In this document: one piece after another, positions 33,370 to 42,965 of the stretch | How positions within the stretch are numbered: the first letter of the stretch is position 1 | How the letters are laid out: every line of letters starts with the position of its first letter | From: Tubiluchus corallicola | Lineage: Eukaryota > Priapulida > Priapulimorpha > Priapulimorphida > Tubiluchidae | Assembly (NCBI GenBank): GCA_030141605.1 | Contig: JAQGDQ010000716.1 | Coordinates: 64,001-108,195, forward strand | DNA length: 44,195 nt | Reading direction: 5' to 3' | Notes under the pieces: model-generated | Databases searched by the model: none | What the model saw: the letters and a program-made list of their open reading frames with translations, nothing else | Told to the model about the DNA's origin: nothing | Translations under genes and position numbers: made by a program

Positions 33370-33508
33370 CTTGCTTGTAGCATGGGATGTCACTTGGCAA
33401 ATTCGCATAATTAACAACTATTACAACGACACTGAAAACTACACCACAAACGGGAGTAAGAAGGATTTTATTTGACACAAACTTCGTATTATATAACCTT
33501 AATTGCAT
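33370..33508 (-). CDS. HNK-1/chondroitin-type carbohydrate sulfotransferase, exon 1
   Basis: Recovered from the minus strand: ATG at 33508 opens 46 codons plus one base, ending TACAAGCAAG|GTAATT. The split codon becomes G|AA (Glu47) and continues into DVQKKACNDD of exon 2; 139 + 959 = 1098 nt, 365 residues plus stop. The encoded N-terminus is MQLRLYNTKFVSNK, then a strong hydrophobic anchor (about 15-33, ILLTPVCGVVFSVVVIVV) and a stem: a classic type II Golgi topology and the normal length of the family. An earlier first exon or a different splice is possible without transcript data, but the coincidence of ATG, anchor, donor and phase is hard to explain otherwise. Confidence 0.8.
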
Positions 33509-34699
33509 TTTCTACGAAAAAGATAACGATCAATTTTCAAAATAACACTAAATTATTTATCCCATTTTTGAAAATGGGCGTTACTATTTTCACGTTATCT
33601 GAGTCAAGTAGCATGCTGATAATTACTCAAAATTACATTTTGACGTGGCTCATATTTCTGCGATTTTCAGAATCCTGCGCAGAAATCGTTTTCCATTTTG
33701 TACGTTACTTGGGTCAAGGAAGTGTCATTGCTGTTTGCACAAGGAGATTTTCAACAAAAGACACTGGTCCAGCTGAGAAGAATTGTTTTCTGCAGTACTG
33801 GATTCCATTATAAAATCGATGATTCCATTATTAAATTTTGAGTGGATAAAATGGTCTAATGTCTGTCAATGAGTTTTTCGCTTTCTTAATACCCATTAAG
33901 TTACCTTGAAGTTGTTTTTTCTTTCTTTTATAACGCTGCCACATCACATCTTTAGAATGGCATTTTCAGAAATTGCCTAGTAGTTCGTCTTCTTGAATTG
34001 TTTATCTTTAACCGCATTAGCGTTTTTTAATTCGTTGATAAACAGATCTTATTTTTAAAGCTACTTCTTCCCTGATGCTTCCATGCTGCAGATTGTAAAA
34101 CACCTTGTTTGTTTTTGTTTGTTTGTTTATTATACAACTCACTGAAGCGGAAGGTCCGACCTAACACCGGACAATTGAACTTTTGTGTCCGACTTTCCGC
34201 CGGCATTAACTGTTTGTGTAGGTAACAACATTGATTTTTTGGCCAATTGAGCCAAAATGTGCAAATAATATTATCATAATCGTTATAGAAGCACGGTAGA
34301 AAACCATTATCGAAACGGTTAGTAAAAATGCTTCAAAGATAAAAAAACTTAAAGAGTAAGAGACGAAAACCTGTGCATGAAGCTATAATGATGTAATGCA
34401 ATATGCCGTCAATGCAATCCACAAATAAACAACAGGGGATAATGGCTGTGAGGACACTGGCACTTTCCTATTCTATTCTGTTTCATTTCTCTCATGCCGT
34501 CACTGATCAATCTTTATGTTGGCAACCATTTAAAAGAATTTAAATGCCATAACCACAAACCGACTGTCCAACATTACCTGTAAGTGTGAAACAATGACGT
34601 AATAAAAAGTAGCAAAGCATTTAATTATCGCAGCATTTTACATTTTATACAGATACCTCACTTCTGATTCCTTAACAGCATAGCTTCAGTTTATTATTA
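33509..34699. other. Flank between sulfotransferase and LINE
   Basis: No gene. A 113-codon TTG-initiated plus frame at 33472-33813 overlaps sulfotransferase exon 1 on the opposite strand and is rejected. A 13-nt inverted repeat at 34148-34199 has its own entry. Confidence 0.45.
34148..34199. repeat. Short inverted repeat (hairpin)
   Basis: Arms CGGAAGGTCCGAC (34148-34160) and GTCCGACTTTCCG (34187-34199) pair at 12 of 13 positions around a 26-nt loop. GC-rich within AT-rich surroundings, perhaps an end of a mobile element. Confidence 0.5.
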
Positions 34700-36951
34700 T
34701 TTCTTAGCAAAAAGATCCATGCCTACGCCATTGATTCATATGGCAAAAGAACAAAACCGAACAAAGACTGGTTCGAAGGAAACAATGGAGCCGCTTATCG
34801 AAGCCAAAAGGCAAGCTCTGATCAAGTGGAAACAGCATCCTACACACGAAAATCTCAGACTTCTACGCAAAGCCAGAGCTGAAAGCCAGGAAATGGCAAG
34901 GGTATGTGCAAACAATTACTGGCTGGACTTGTGCGACAAGATTGAACAGGCATCCTCAACTGGCAACATAAGAGCCATGTATGAAGGTATCAATCAAGCC
35001 ACTGGTCCAACCACAAAGAAAACAGCCCCCCTCAAGTCCAAAGAAGGAAATATAATCACTGATCGCAGCAAGCAGATGGAAAGATGGGTTGAGCACTACC
35101 TAGAGCTCTATTCAACTGAAAACACCGTATCTGAAGATGCTCTCAACAGTATTCCCGAGCTCCCAACTATGACTCACCTTGATGCTGAGCCCACCCTCGA
35201 AGACCTTGGAAAGGCTATAAATGCACTATCAAGTGGTAAGGCACCTGGAAACGATGCAATACCACCAGAGGTGATAAAAGAAGGAAAATCGGGCCTGCTG
35301 CCGCATCTTCATGAGCTACTCTGCCTATGCTGGAAAGAAGGGAAAGTACCACAGGACATGAGGGACTCCAAGATAGTAACCCTCTACAAAAACAAAGGTG
35401 ACCACTCGGACTGCAACAACTACCGCGGAATATCTCTACTAAGCATTGTAGGCAAGGTGTTCGCACGTGTTATGCTGACGAGACTGCAGGCCCTTGCTGA
35501 ACGAGTTTATCCAGAGTCTCAGTGTGGCTTCAGATCAGGCCGCTCAACAATCGACATGATATTCTCTGTGAGACAACTTCAAGAAAAATGTCAACCTCTG
35601 TACTTAGCTTTTGTTGACCTCACCAAGGCGTTCGACCTGGTCAGCCGCAGCGGATTATTCAGTCTTCTCCAACGTATAGGCTGCCCACCAAAGCTTCTAA
35701 GTTTAATCAAGTCCTTCCACACAGATATGAAAGGAACCGTCAGCTTTGATGGAGATACATCAGAACCTTTTAACATTCACAGTGGTGTAAAGCAAGGATG
35801 CGTGCTCGCCCCCACACTCTTCGGCATCTTCTTTTCTCTCCTCCTGTACCATGCCTTCGACTCTTCATCTGATGGTGTTTACATTCTTACCAGACATGAT
35901 GGCAAGCTCTTTAACCTAGCCAGACTGAGGGCTAAGTCTAAGATTACACATGTGCTCCTCAGAGAAATGCTGTTTGCTGATGATGCAGCTCTAGCAAGCC
36001 ATACCCACGATGGTCTACAACGCCTTATGGACCACTTCTCCAATGCTTGCAGAGAGTTTGCACTCACAATCAGTATCAAGAAGACGGAGATAATGGCTCA
36101 GGATCCTCCAATACCCCCCTCCATCTCAAGCAACAACTCGCAGCTAGCCACTGTAGACAACTTCAAATACTTGGGCTCGACCATCTCACAGAACCTGTCC
36201 CTTGATGCTGAGATAAATGCTCACATTGGAAAAGCAACAGGAGTCATGTCCAAGCTGACAAAGAGAGTTTGGGAAAACAAAAACCTTACTCTCAGCACAA
36301 AGTTGAAAGTCTACAATGCTTGTGTTATCAGCACCCTCCTATATGGCAGCGAGACATGGGCTACCTACACAAGACAGGAGACCAGACTCAACTCCTACCA
36401 CATGAGGTGCCTGCGTCGGCTACTTGACATTAGGTGGGAAGACAGAATTACCAACCGCGAGGTCCTCAGCAAGGCCAAGACAACATCAATCTTTGCTATG
36501 CTGAGTCAGAGGCATCTACGCTGGCTAGGACATGTCAGACGCATGGACAAGGGTCGTCTTCCAAAGGATATGCTGTACGGCCAACTCGAGGAAGGCACGC
36601 GTCCGAGCGGTCGACCTCACCTGAGGTTCTCTGATGTCTGCAAAAGAGACCTCAAAGGCACTCACAAAGACATCAGTTCATGGGAAACCAAGACAGATGA
36701 CCGTCCAGCTTGGAGACAAGCAGTCAGCGAGGGCATTAAGAAGGCTGAGGAGGATAGACATGAGAGACAACGTCAAAAGAGACTGGGGAGTAAAGCATCA
36801 ACTAGTTCTCTCAATGACCCCGTTTTCACCTGTGGGGACTGCGGCAGAGACTGCCATTCCAGGATCGGGCTCTACAGCCACAGCAGACGCTGCTCCAGCT
36901 CCACTTTGTGGCGCAACCCATCGTCTTCATAGACGGACGGAGCCGATGATG
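34700..36951 (+). mobile_element. 5'-truncated non-LTR retrotransposon (LINE), plus strand
   Basis: Fragment carrying the reverse transcriptase and 3' end of a LINE; endonuclease and 5' UTR are missing, the usual result of incomplete target-primed reverse transcription. It ends a few bases after the ORF (GACGGACGGAGCCGATGATG) at a junction with the antisense RTE fragment. Visibly richer in G and C than the host sequence, and nearly open throughout, so the insertion is not ancient. Confidence 0.85.
34719..36932 (+). CDS. LINE reverse transcriptase ORF (truncated, one frameshift)
   Basis: 737-codon open frame for the C-terminal part of a LINE ORF2. The RT palm and fingers are clear: GKAPGNDAIPPEVIK, then LYKNKGDHSDCNNYRGISLL, QCGFRSGRST, AFVDLTKAFD, GVKQGCVLAPTLF and the catalytic FADD (residues 419-422). 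A thumb/connector part and a C-terminal zinc-knuckle-like CGDCGRDCHSRIGLYSHSRRC close the protein. The ATG at 34719 is accidental: in the neighbouring frame just upstream (about 34706-34790), DSYGKRTKPNKDWFEGNNG continues the family pattern, so a one-base indel near 34785-34795 breaks the frame. The endonuclease domain is absent, so it is not autonomous. Confidence 0.88.
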   Translation: MPTPLIHMAKEQNRTKTGSKETMEPLIEAKRQALIKWKQHPTHENLRLLRKARAESQEMARVCANNYWLDLCDKIEQASSTGNIRAMYEGINQATGPTTKKTAPLKSKEGNIITDRSKQMERWVEHYLELYSTENTVSEDALNSIPELPTMTHLDAEPTLEDLGKAINALSSGKAPGNDAIPPEVIKEGKSGLLPHLHELLCLCWKEGKVPQDMRDSKIVTLYKNKGDHSDCNNYRGISLLSIVGKVFARVMLTRLQALAERVYPESQCGFRSGRSTIDMIFSVRQLQEKCQPLYLAFVDLTKAFDLVSRSGLFSLLQRIGCPPKLLSLIKSFHTDMKGTVSFDGDTSEPFNIHSGVKQGCVLAPTLFGIFFSLLLYHAFDSSSDGVYILTRHDGKLFNLARLRAKSKITHVLLREMLFADDAALASHTHDGLQRLMDHFSNACREFALTISIKKTEIMAQDPPIPPSISSNNSQLATVDNFKYLGSTISQNLSLDAEINAHIGKATGVMSKLTKRVWENKNLTLSTKLKVYNACVISTLLYGSETWATYTRQETRLNSYHMRCLRRLLDIRWEDRITNREVLSKAKTTSIFAMLSQRHLRWLGHVRRMDKGRLPKDMLYGQLEEGTRPSGRPHLRFSDVCKRDLKGTHKDISSWETKTDDRPAWRQAVSEGIKKAEEDRHERQRQKRLGSKASTSSLNDPVFTCGDCGRDCHSRIGLYSHSRRCSSSTLWRNPSSS

Positions 36952-38605
36952 AATGCTAATTTCACCTCCTGTCTTGTCACCCCTGTTACCTCCAGTTCAT
37001 TCGGTTCTCCATCAACATTAACCAGTCTTTCATTTTCCTCGTTCAGCAGCTTCTCGTAGTCCTTCCACCTCTCCAGTACATCGCTTTCTTTTCGTATTAT
37101 TTGCCCCTTTCATCTTCTGCCTTATATGTCTAATGTCCTTTATACTCTTATTTATCAGCTTCGCCAACTTGAAAACTCTCCCCTGTCCTTCCTTGGTGTC
37201 TAACTCTTCATAAAGGTTGTCATATGCCTCCGCTTTTGCTACAGCTACAGTTCTTTTCATCTCCTTGCAACACTGTTTGTAATACTCTCTGTCCCTGACC
37301 AACTTGGTTTCTTCCCATCTTTTCTTTGCCATTTTCTTCTCTTTTACTTTCCGCGGCACCTCTTCTTTAAACCACCATGTTTCTCTGTTTTCCCATATTT
37401 TACCACTACTTTCCCCGAGAATTTCTTTTCCAGTCCTTATAATATTTCCACTCAGCCTGTTCCACCATTCGTTTATTTCTTCCATTTCGTAGTCCACCTC
37501 TCTGAGCAATCTGTCTTTAAAGAGTTGTTTAAGTCTCTGCTCTTTTAGTTTGAACCATATAATCCTTTTTTCCGTCGTGACTTTCCTTTTCTGCCTAGGT
37601 GTAACAGCTATGGTGAGATCCATAACCATCAGGCGATGTTGTGCTGCTACGTGGTCTCCTGGTATAACCTTGAAATTTCTTATCTCTTTGATGTCTCTCC
37701 GTCCGTAGAGTAGGAAGTCTATCTGGCTTTCTCTATCCCCACTACGGTAGGTTATTAGGTGTTCATTTTTCTTGCCAAACATGGTATTTCCTATCACCAA
37801 GTCAAAGGCTAATGCCACGTCGATTATTTTGTTTCCATCTTCATTTCCATCTCCATATGAATTTCCACCATGAATCCGTCTTATTGCATTATTTCCACTT
37901 CCTACATGTCCGTTCATGTCACCTCCAACTATGCACCTATCACTCACATCTACTTTTTCCCATTCTTCCTGTAGGTCCAACCAGAATTGTTCCTTTTCCT
38001 CCTCTGAGCATCCTGTCTGTGGTGCGTACGCGCTAAATATGCACAATCCACACTCCTCAATGGCCAGACGTATCCACACTATACGATCATTTTTCCTATT
38101 TACTTCTATAACCAAGTCTTTCAAGGTTGGAGACAGGATAATTCCTATGCCGTTTTTCTTTTCCTTGTTTGCTCCTCCATAGATCAGCTTAAAACCATCA
38201 CCTAGTTCTTTGACCTTGTTTCCTGACCATCTCGTTTCCTGAACGCATAACGCATCCACTTTTCTTTCTTTCAATAGCTGTGCCAAAGCTCGACCTTTTC
38301 CATTCAATGTTCCCACATTAAGGGTTCCAATCCGCAGTTTTTGAACTAACTTCTTTGGCCGCATCTGTTCTTGATGCGGTAGCCCTTGCTTGTCCACAGA
38401 GTTAGGGCGATGTATCTGTGGGCCACTTACAGGTGGCGTCCTAGCATTAGATCCACTTCTCTGATTTTGACTCATTCATAAAAAGGTTTTGGCTCGGTTT
38501 TTACAGGCGGATGCCCTTCCTGACCCTAACCCTCCCTATTTATTCGGGCTTGGGACCGGCACTGAGTTGGGCTAGCTCGCCGCCCCCAGTGGCTAGGTTC
38601 AAGGT
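36952..38605 (-). mobile_element. 3'-truncated RTE-type LINE, minus strand
   Basis: 5' half of an RTE-clade element: 5' UTR (about 38476-38605, with GGATGCCCTTCCTGACCCTAA and TTTATTCGGGCTTGGGACCG on the minus-complement side, a leader I recognise from many animal RTEs), endonuclease, and the start of the linker to RT. It stops abruptly at about 36952, where the plus-strand LINE's 3' end abuts. Loss of the 3' half is unusual for a LINE and implies a later insertion, deletion or rearrangement. Confidence 0.8.
37030..38475 (-). pseudogene. RTE-type apurinic-like endonuclease ORF, frameshifted
   Basis: 481-codon frame from ATG at 38475. It encodes an exonuclease-endonuclease-phosphatase fold of the kind annotated in animals as 'craniofacial development protein 2-like': RIGTLNVGTLNGKG, VDALCVQETRWSG, CIFSAYAPQTG, CIVGGDMNGHVG, SQIDFLLYGRRD and PGDHVAAQHRLM, the last carrying the terminal catalytic Asp-His. 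A Lys/Glu-rich linker follows. At about 37085 the frame shifts: the current frame ends CTGEVEGLREAAERGK, while the next frame reads VLERWKDYEKLLNEENERL, the normal family continuation, to the truncation point. No RT domain remains, so the copy is dead. Confidence 0.85.
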
Positions 38606-38928
38606 AGTTAGTACAGTAGATTCACATAATAGGTGGCAATCGGAACAGGATCAAATTCATAATTGCTCAGGAAATTCTCCTTGGGTCAGAGTCACAAAAT
38701 CTGCTACGTGTTTCATGGATTACCGAGATTAACAAGCTGCTTCACAATACTTATGTTTTGTGGAATTGGGAAGAAAAAGCAAAATGTCGGAAACCGGGTT
38801 TTAAAATTTATTTAAATATTTGATTTCTTTATGTAGTAAAAGAGATACATTTATACCGTGCAGATTAGAGTCATAAATCCAAGTGCAAATTACCCGTATA
38901 AGTGTTTTTGCATTATAAAGAATATCAT
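38606..38928. other. Unassigned stretch
   Basis: No gene or repeat recognised between the RTE 5' end and the TCACG array. Confidence 0.35.
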
Positions 38929-39060
38929 ATAATATCACATCACTTCACGTCACGTCATGTCACGCCACGCGACGCCACGCCACGCCACGCCACGTCACGT
39001 CACGTCGCGTCATGTCATGTCATGTCATATCATGTCATGTCATATCATATCATTTCATAT
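38929..39060. repeat. Pentanucleotide TCAYR array
   Basis: About 26 units that change gradually from ATCAC/TTCAC through CACGT, CACGC and GACGC to TCATG and TCATA. The CpG-containing centre is GC-rich and the flanks decay to TCATA, as expected from CpG loss. A 99-codon frame crossing it is a repeat translation. Confidence 0.9.
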
Positions 39061-39526
39061 CCATTTGGTGCTAGTTGTTTTGTCAGAACTTTAAAAATTT
39101 CTAGATGGCACAACCTCGAAGCTGTATCTGTAGTTGAGCCTATATTGTCTAGTTTGCTTTTAAAAGAGGTTATGGAGTTTGTAGAAGCTACATTTTCATG
39201 AAGGTCGTGTAGCAGTACGACTATACCTTTCTTTAACTTATATGAATGTCCCCTAGTTTTTGTTTAATAATCTCTTTGACGGATCTCAGCATGCTACTGT
39301 ATATTCCATTTGTAAACTTGAATACTTTTGTCAATTCACCCGTCTGTACCGCTTACAAATCAACATTAAAGCCTTTAGACCTCCCCATAAGGCGGTTCTT
39401 TCATCCCTGAGACCATCCTAGTTACTTTATAAAAAACTCCTTCAATCAGCTTCCGGCCTTTAACAAACCTGGGCATCCGTTCTGTGATAACAGACTCAAT
39501 GTCTTCAACGTCAAGAGGTTCAATGT
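39061..39526. other. Unassigned stretch
   Basis: A minus frame at about 39375-39520 reads FVKGRKLIEGVFYKVTRM before running into the AAT array. It has no ATG of its own and no recognised family. Confidence 0.3.
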
Positions 39527-39722
<196 letters not shown>

Positions 39723-41400
39723 TATAACCACAACAACAATTTATCTTTATAGCTTTGTCATTGTATCAGTTTCATCATTCATCAGACAATTAACTCTGCT
39801 CTCATGCATTTGTTTACAACTGAAAGCGTTATAAAATTTCCCGACGAATTTCAAGACGAATGTTTATATGTAAGTTGAGGGTGTTCTTGTATCTTAAGCA
39901 ACTTCTTTCATGAATTTGTATCAGGTAGTAGTCTACACGAACTGTAGGAAGTTTATGTAACTGAAATTGTTACTTTAGAAATTCTAAATTATCAAATTAT
40001 TAAGTAAAATAACTAAGGTACTTGATGGGGTGCTTGGAGAGAAATTTGCCAAAGAGTTCTTTTGGAAAGAGGAGAAAACGTGCTAGACTGTGACTAGTTA
40101 CTAGTTAAAGTAAAAGTTACTTGTTAATTTGGGGGAAGCTTTTCCTGTGTGACCCTGTATTTAATAGGGATTCGAATTTTTGTTAACACCGAAGGAAATT
40201 ATTTGTGGAGCAGTAATCATTTGTGTCCACAAGAAATCACAGCATGTCCTCAAAAATCAAGAAAATTTTGTGGACAGATTCTACGAACGTTGTACAGAAA
40301 TATGAATTTGTGGGCGTAAGTTTCAAAGCACTGCAGTCGTGTAGTCTTCCGTCGTTTCTGAACTTAACCTTCTTGGTATGCTTTCTTCCCTTCGTCCGAG
40401 CGTATCGTATGCTGTATCCTTCCTTCACAGTGACTGTGCAGTTGACTTCGACAGGCGTCCCAGCTCTTTGAGGAGCGGAAGTTCTTTCCGTTCACATTGT
40501 AGTAATCACAATGCAAACTTTCCTCGACACTGTTCGTCAGGGGGCAGCGCATTGTTGTACAACTGATGACTTTTGAAAATCATAAGCTTAATGCTGGATA
40601 ATCTTTGAATAATCTGGCAATAGGTTTATTCGTATTTTTGAATATTAACTTATAGTTGCGTTTCAATTGATAGACGACATTGGGTGACATTTACTTTACC
40701 CTAGTGACGTATTCAATATTCTAGCACTCATTCGACTGCAAATGGGACAATTACAAGTTTCATTGTTGTGCCTGATTAACTTGCTAACCATTTAGAACTT
40801 TCACTTTTTACACAATGTTCGTTAATTTTGTTACAACGAGTATCTGCAGGTAAAAACAACCAACGACTCTGTTAAGACGGGTTCTTGAGTTTTGTAATGA
40901 TCACATTTTTGAGTTTTCGATAAATTTATTAATTGTTTTATGCAATTTTGTTCAACAAATGAAGCATTTTTCAAGGGTTACAGTGGATTTTTTTCAACTA
41001 GTTAAATTATTTACCACTTAAACAAAAACAGCCAACATCTTCAAATACCTAATGAAATTATTCCAACCGGAACATGTTATTTATGCAAATGCAGGAAAGC
41101 AGGACATAAACTTTTTGTGCGCTGATGATATTTGTAAAAAAATTGTGTAAGACTTCGCGTAGCAGCAGGTCACAGGTTAGCTGGAACAATAGGTTGCCAT
41201 GGTGTTTGTGACACGCAGCTACTATGTTCATTGTCCTGCTGCAGCTGCCGACATCACATTGCCCCAGTAGGCATTGATAAAGTTAGCGTTACTATGGTGA
41301 CTTTTTTTTGTCTGCCATCTGGGGGCGAGCTAAGAGACAATGAAAGTATGTAATTGCACTACTTGCAGTCGTGTGAACTGCTTAATTTTCGTTGTTTCTG
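39723..41400. other. Gene-free stretch
   Basis: Several 60-80-codon frames overlap on both strands at 40223-40566 where base composition is more even, but none starts convincingly or resembles a family. No RNA gene recognised. Confidence 0.35.
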
Positions 41401-41426
41401 TCATGAGTTCATCAATAATTGGGGCA

Positions 41427-41540
41427 TTATCATCATCATCATCATCATCATCATCACAATCATCATCATCACCATAATCATCATCATCTTCATCTATATT
41501 ATCATCATCGTCACCATCATCATCACCATCATTATTATTT
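41427..41540. repeat. (ATC)n microsatellite
   Basis: ATC/ATT/ACC triplets, preceded at 41401 by GTCATGAGTTCATCAATAATTGG, a sentence also found (one change) at 42437 before the TTA array. Confidence 0.9.
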
Positions 41541-41740
41541 CAATATGTATAACGGTAAGACACATTAAAACGGAATATTTACAGATTCCCAGCTCATATA
41601 ATTTAAAATTGCAGAACGAACATGTTGGTGAAACTTTTTCACCACTTTTTACTATGAAAAAATAATCATCAGTTAAAGGTAAAACAGAAATGGCCCCTTT
41701 GAACTTGACGTTAAAATAATACAGGGAAGAGTCCTGGTAA

Positions 41741-41919
41741 AACAGTTTTTGTCTATTCCCAGGTCGCATACCTTTCGCTTCCCAGGCGCTAATAGAACGA
41801 AAACGATGGATTAGTGTCATAGCCTCGGGAGCTAATTTTCGAAATAAAAGGCGGTCATCACAAAGGTAAATAATTCTAAGCTCTTCCCTGGGGGTGAGTG
41901 CTCGCAAAGCTTTTGTCAT
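41741..41919 (-). other. Unrecognised open frame, possible exon
   Basis: ATG at 41919 opens MTKALRALTPREELRIIYLC, continues with charged, unrepetitive sequence to ISAWEAK and meets AAAG|GTATGC, a usable donor (about 41771). The frame continues to 41494 but becomes repeat-derived. It lies at the edge of the tandem array at 41880, so it may belong to a mobile element. No family recognised; coding status uncertain. Confidence 0.25.
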
Positions 41920-42310
41920 TTAAATAATTGGCTTTGCAAAATATTTTCTCAGCTAGAAAATAATAAGCGCTCTCTGCCTCTAATTGCTCTTCACAGGGGT
42001 GAGTGCTCTCCTACTTTCTGTTCTTTGCAGTATATTTTCTCAGCTAGAACACAATAAGCGCTCTCTGCCTCTAATTCCTCTTCACAGGGGTGAGTGCTCT
42101 CATGCGTTCTGTTCTTTAGAAAATTCCTTCGCAAAATATTTACTCAGGTAGAAAATGCGCTCCCGGCCGCTAATCGCTTCGAGAGTTATTTGCTCTTCCC
42201 TTTTCGCTGAGGGCTCTCAAACATTCTCTCCTTTGAAAATTATTTGCGCTGTTAGAAAAAGAAAATAAGCGCTCTCTACGACTAATAGCTTGGAGGATAA
42301 GTGCATTTTT
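41880..42310. repeat. Degenerate tandem repeat, ~85-100 bp unit
   Basis: Four to five units with TTTTCTCAGCTAGAAA, AATAAGCGCTCTCTGCCTC, TAATTGCTCTTCACAGGGG and TGAGTGCTCTC in order. The two central units (about 41940-42105) are nearly identical; outer units decay. Plus-strand sense is arbitrary. Confidence 0.8.
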
Positions 42311-42505
42311 CAAGTTCCAGAATCCAAACAGTGAGAACAATCTTTGTCTTCATCCTTAAATGTCATTAGCCTAACCCTAGGCTCAAGGACACTGCACTGT
42401 CTCCGAGTTAAAATGTAGTGAAGTGTAGTTTTTGTCATGCGTTCATCAATAATTGGTGTACTGCTTTTAAAACTGTCAACTTAGATAATATTAAATCAAT
42501 TTGAA
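42311..42505. other. Short spacer
   Basis: No gene. Contains a CCTAACCCTAGG palindrome-like motif at about 42371-42382 and the GTCATGCGTTCATCAATAATTGG copy at 42437. Confidence 0.35.
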
Positions 42506-42581
<76 letters not shown>

Positions 42582-42582
42582 T
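42506..42582. repeat. (TTA)n microsatellite
   Basis: About 25 ATT/TTA units, ending exactly where the LTR begins. Confidence 0.95.
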
Positions 42583-42585
42583 TAT

Positions 42586-42946
42586 TGTGGCGGGTCGCAG
42601 GACTAAACCGTCTCGGACTTCATGAAAATGTAGTGTATTGAATGTACAATTGCGTGGGCCAATCAGAGCTCAGTTTTCAAGCTAATTTTCTCGGGCGTGT
42701 AATCTGTTCTCGTAGAGGGCAGTGCGTTCTGGGCCATGTTCGGCGTCTTTTTTCATTTTGCTTTGTTTTCTTTGTTTCCTGTTATTAAGTCAGTCGTGAT
42801 TCAGTAATTTTTGGCTTCATGCCTTGTTTTGCATTTCAACTCGACGCGTAAGTGTCAGCTATAAACTCTTGTTAAGTGTTTTATTTTACTTTTTCTTTCT
42901 TTTTTTACGTAAATTATGAATCCTTGTTATCATAGACGGCATCACA
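42586..42946 (+). mobile_element. Predicted 5' LTR of a Ty3/Gypsy-like retrotransposon
   Basis: Begins TGTGGCGGGTCGCAGG and ends GGCATCACA, one base before a tRNA primer-binding site, giving a 361-bp LTR with TGT...ACA ends. It contains a CCAAT box (GGGCCAATCAGAGC near 42656). The 3' LTR lies outside the window, so the ends are inferred from the TG/CA rule and the primer site, not from comparison of two LTRs. Confidence 0.65.
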
Positions 42947-42947
42947 C

Positions 42948-42965
42948 TGGTGTCAGAAGTGGGAT
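42948..42965 (+). promoter_or_regulatory. Primer-binding site, tRNA-Leu
   Basis: TGGTGTCAGAAGTGGGAT is complementary over 18 nt to the 3' end of animal tRNA-Leu (…ATCCCACTTCTGACA plus CCA). Located one base after the predicted LTR end, as expected for minus-strand DNA priming. Confidence 0.8.

Noticed and set aside
33472-33813. 113-codon plus-strand frame
   Set aside because: Starts at TTG, resembles no family and overlaps the well-supported minus-strand first exon of the carbohydrate sulfotransferase.
34700-38605. One LINE with a twin-primed 5' inversion
   Set aside because: In twin priming the inverted 5' part lies on the 5' side of the sense part. Here the antisense endonuclease follows the sense 3' end, and the two pieces look like different families.
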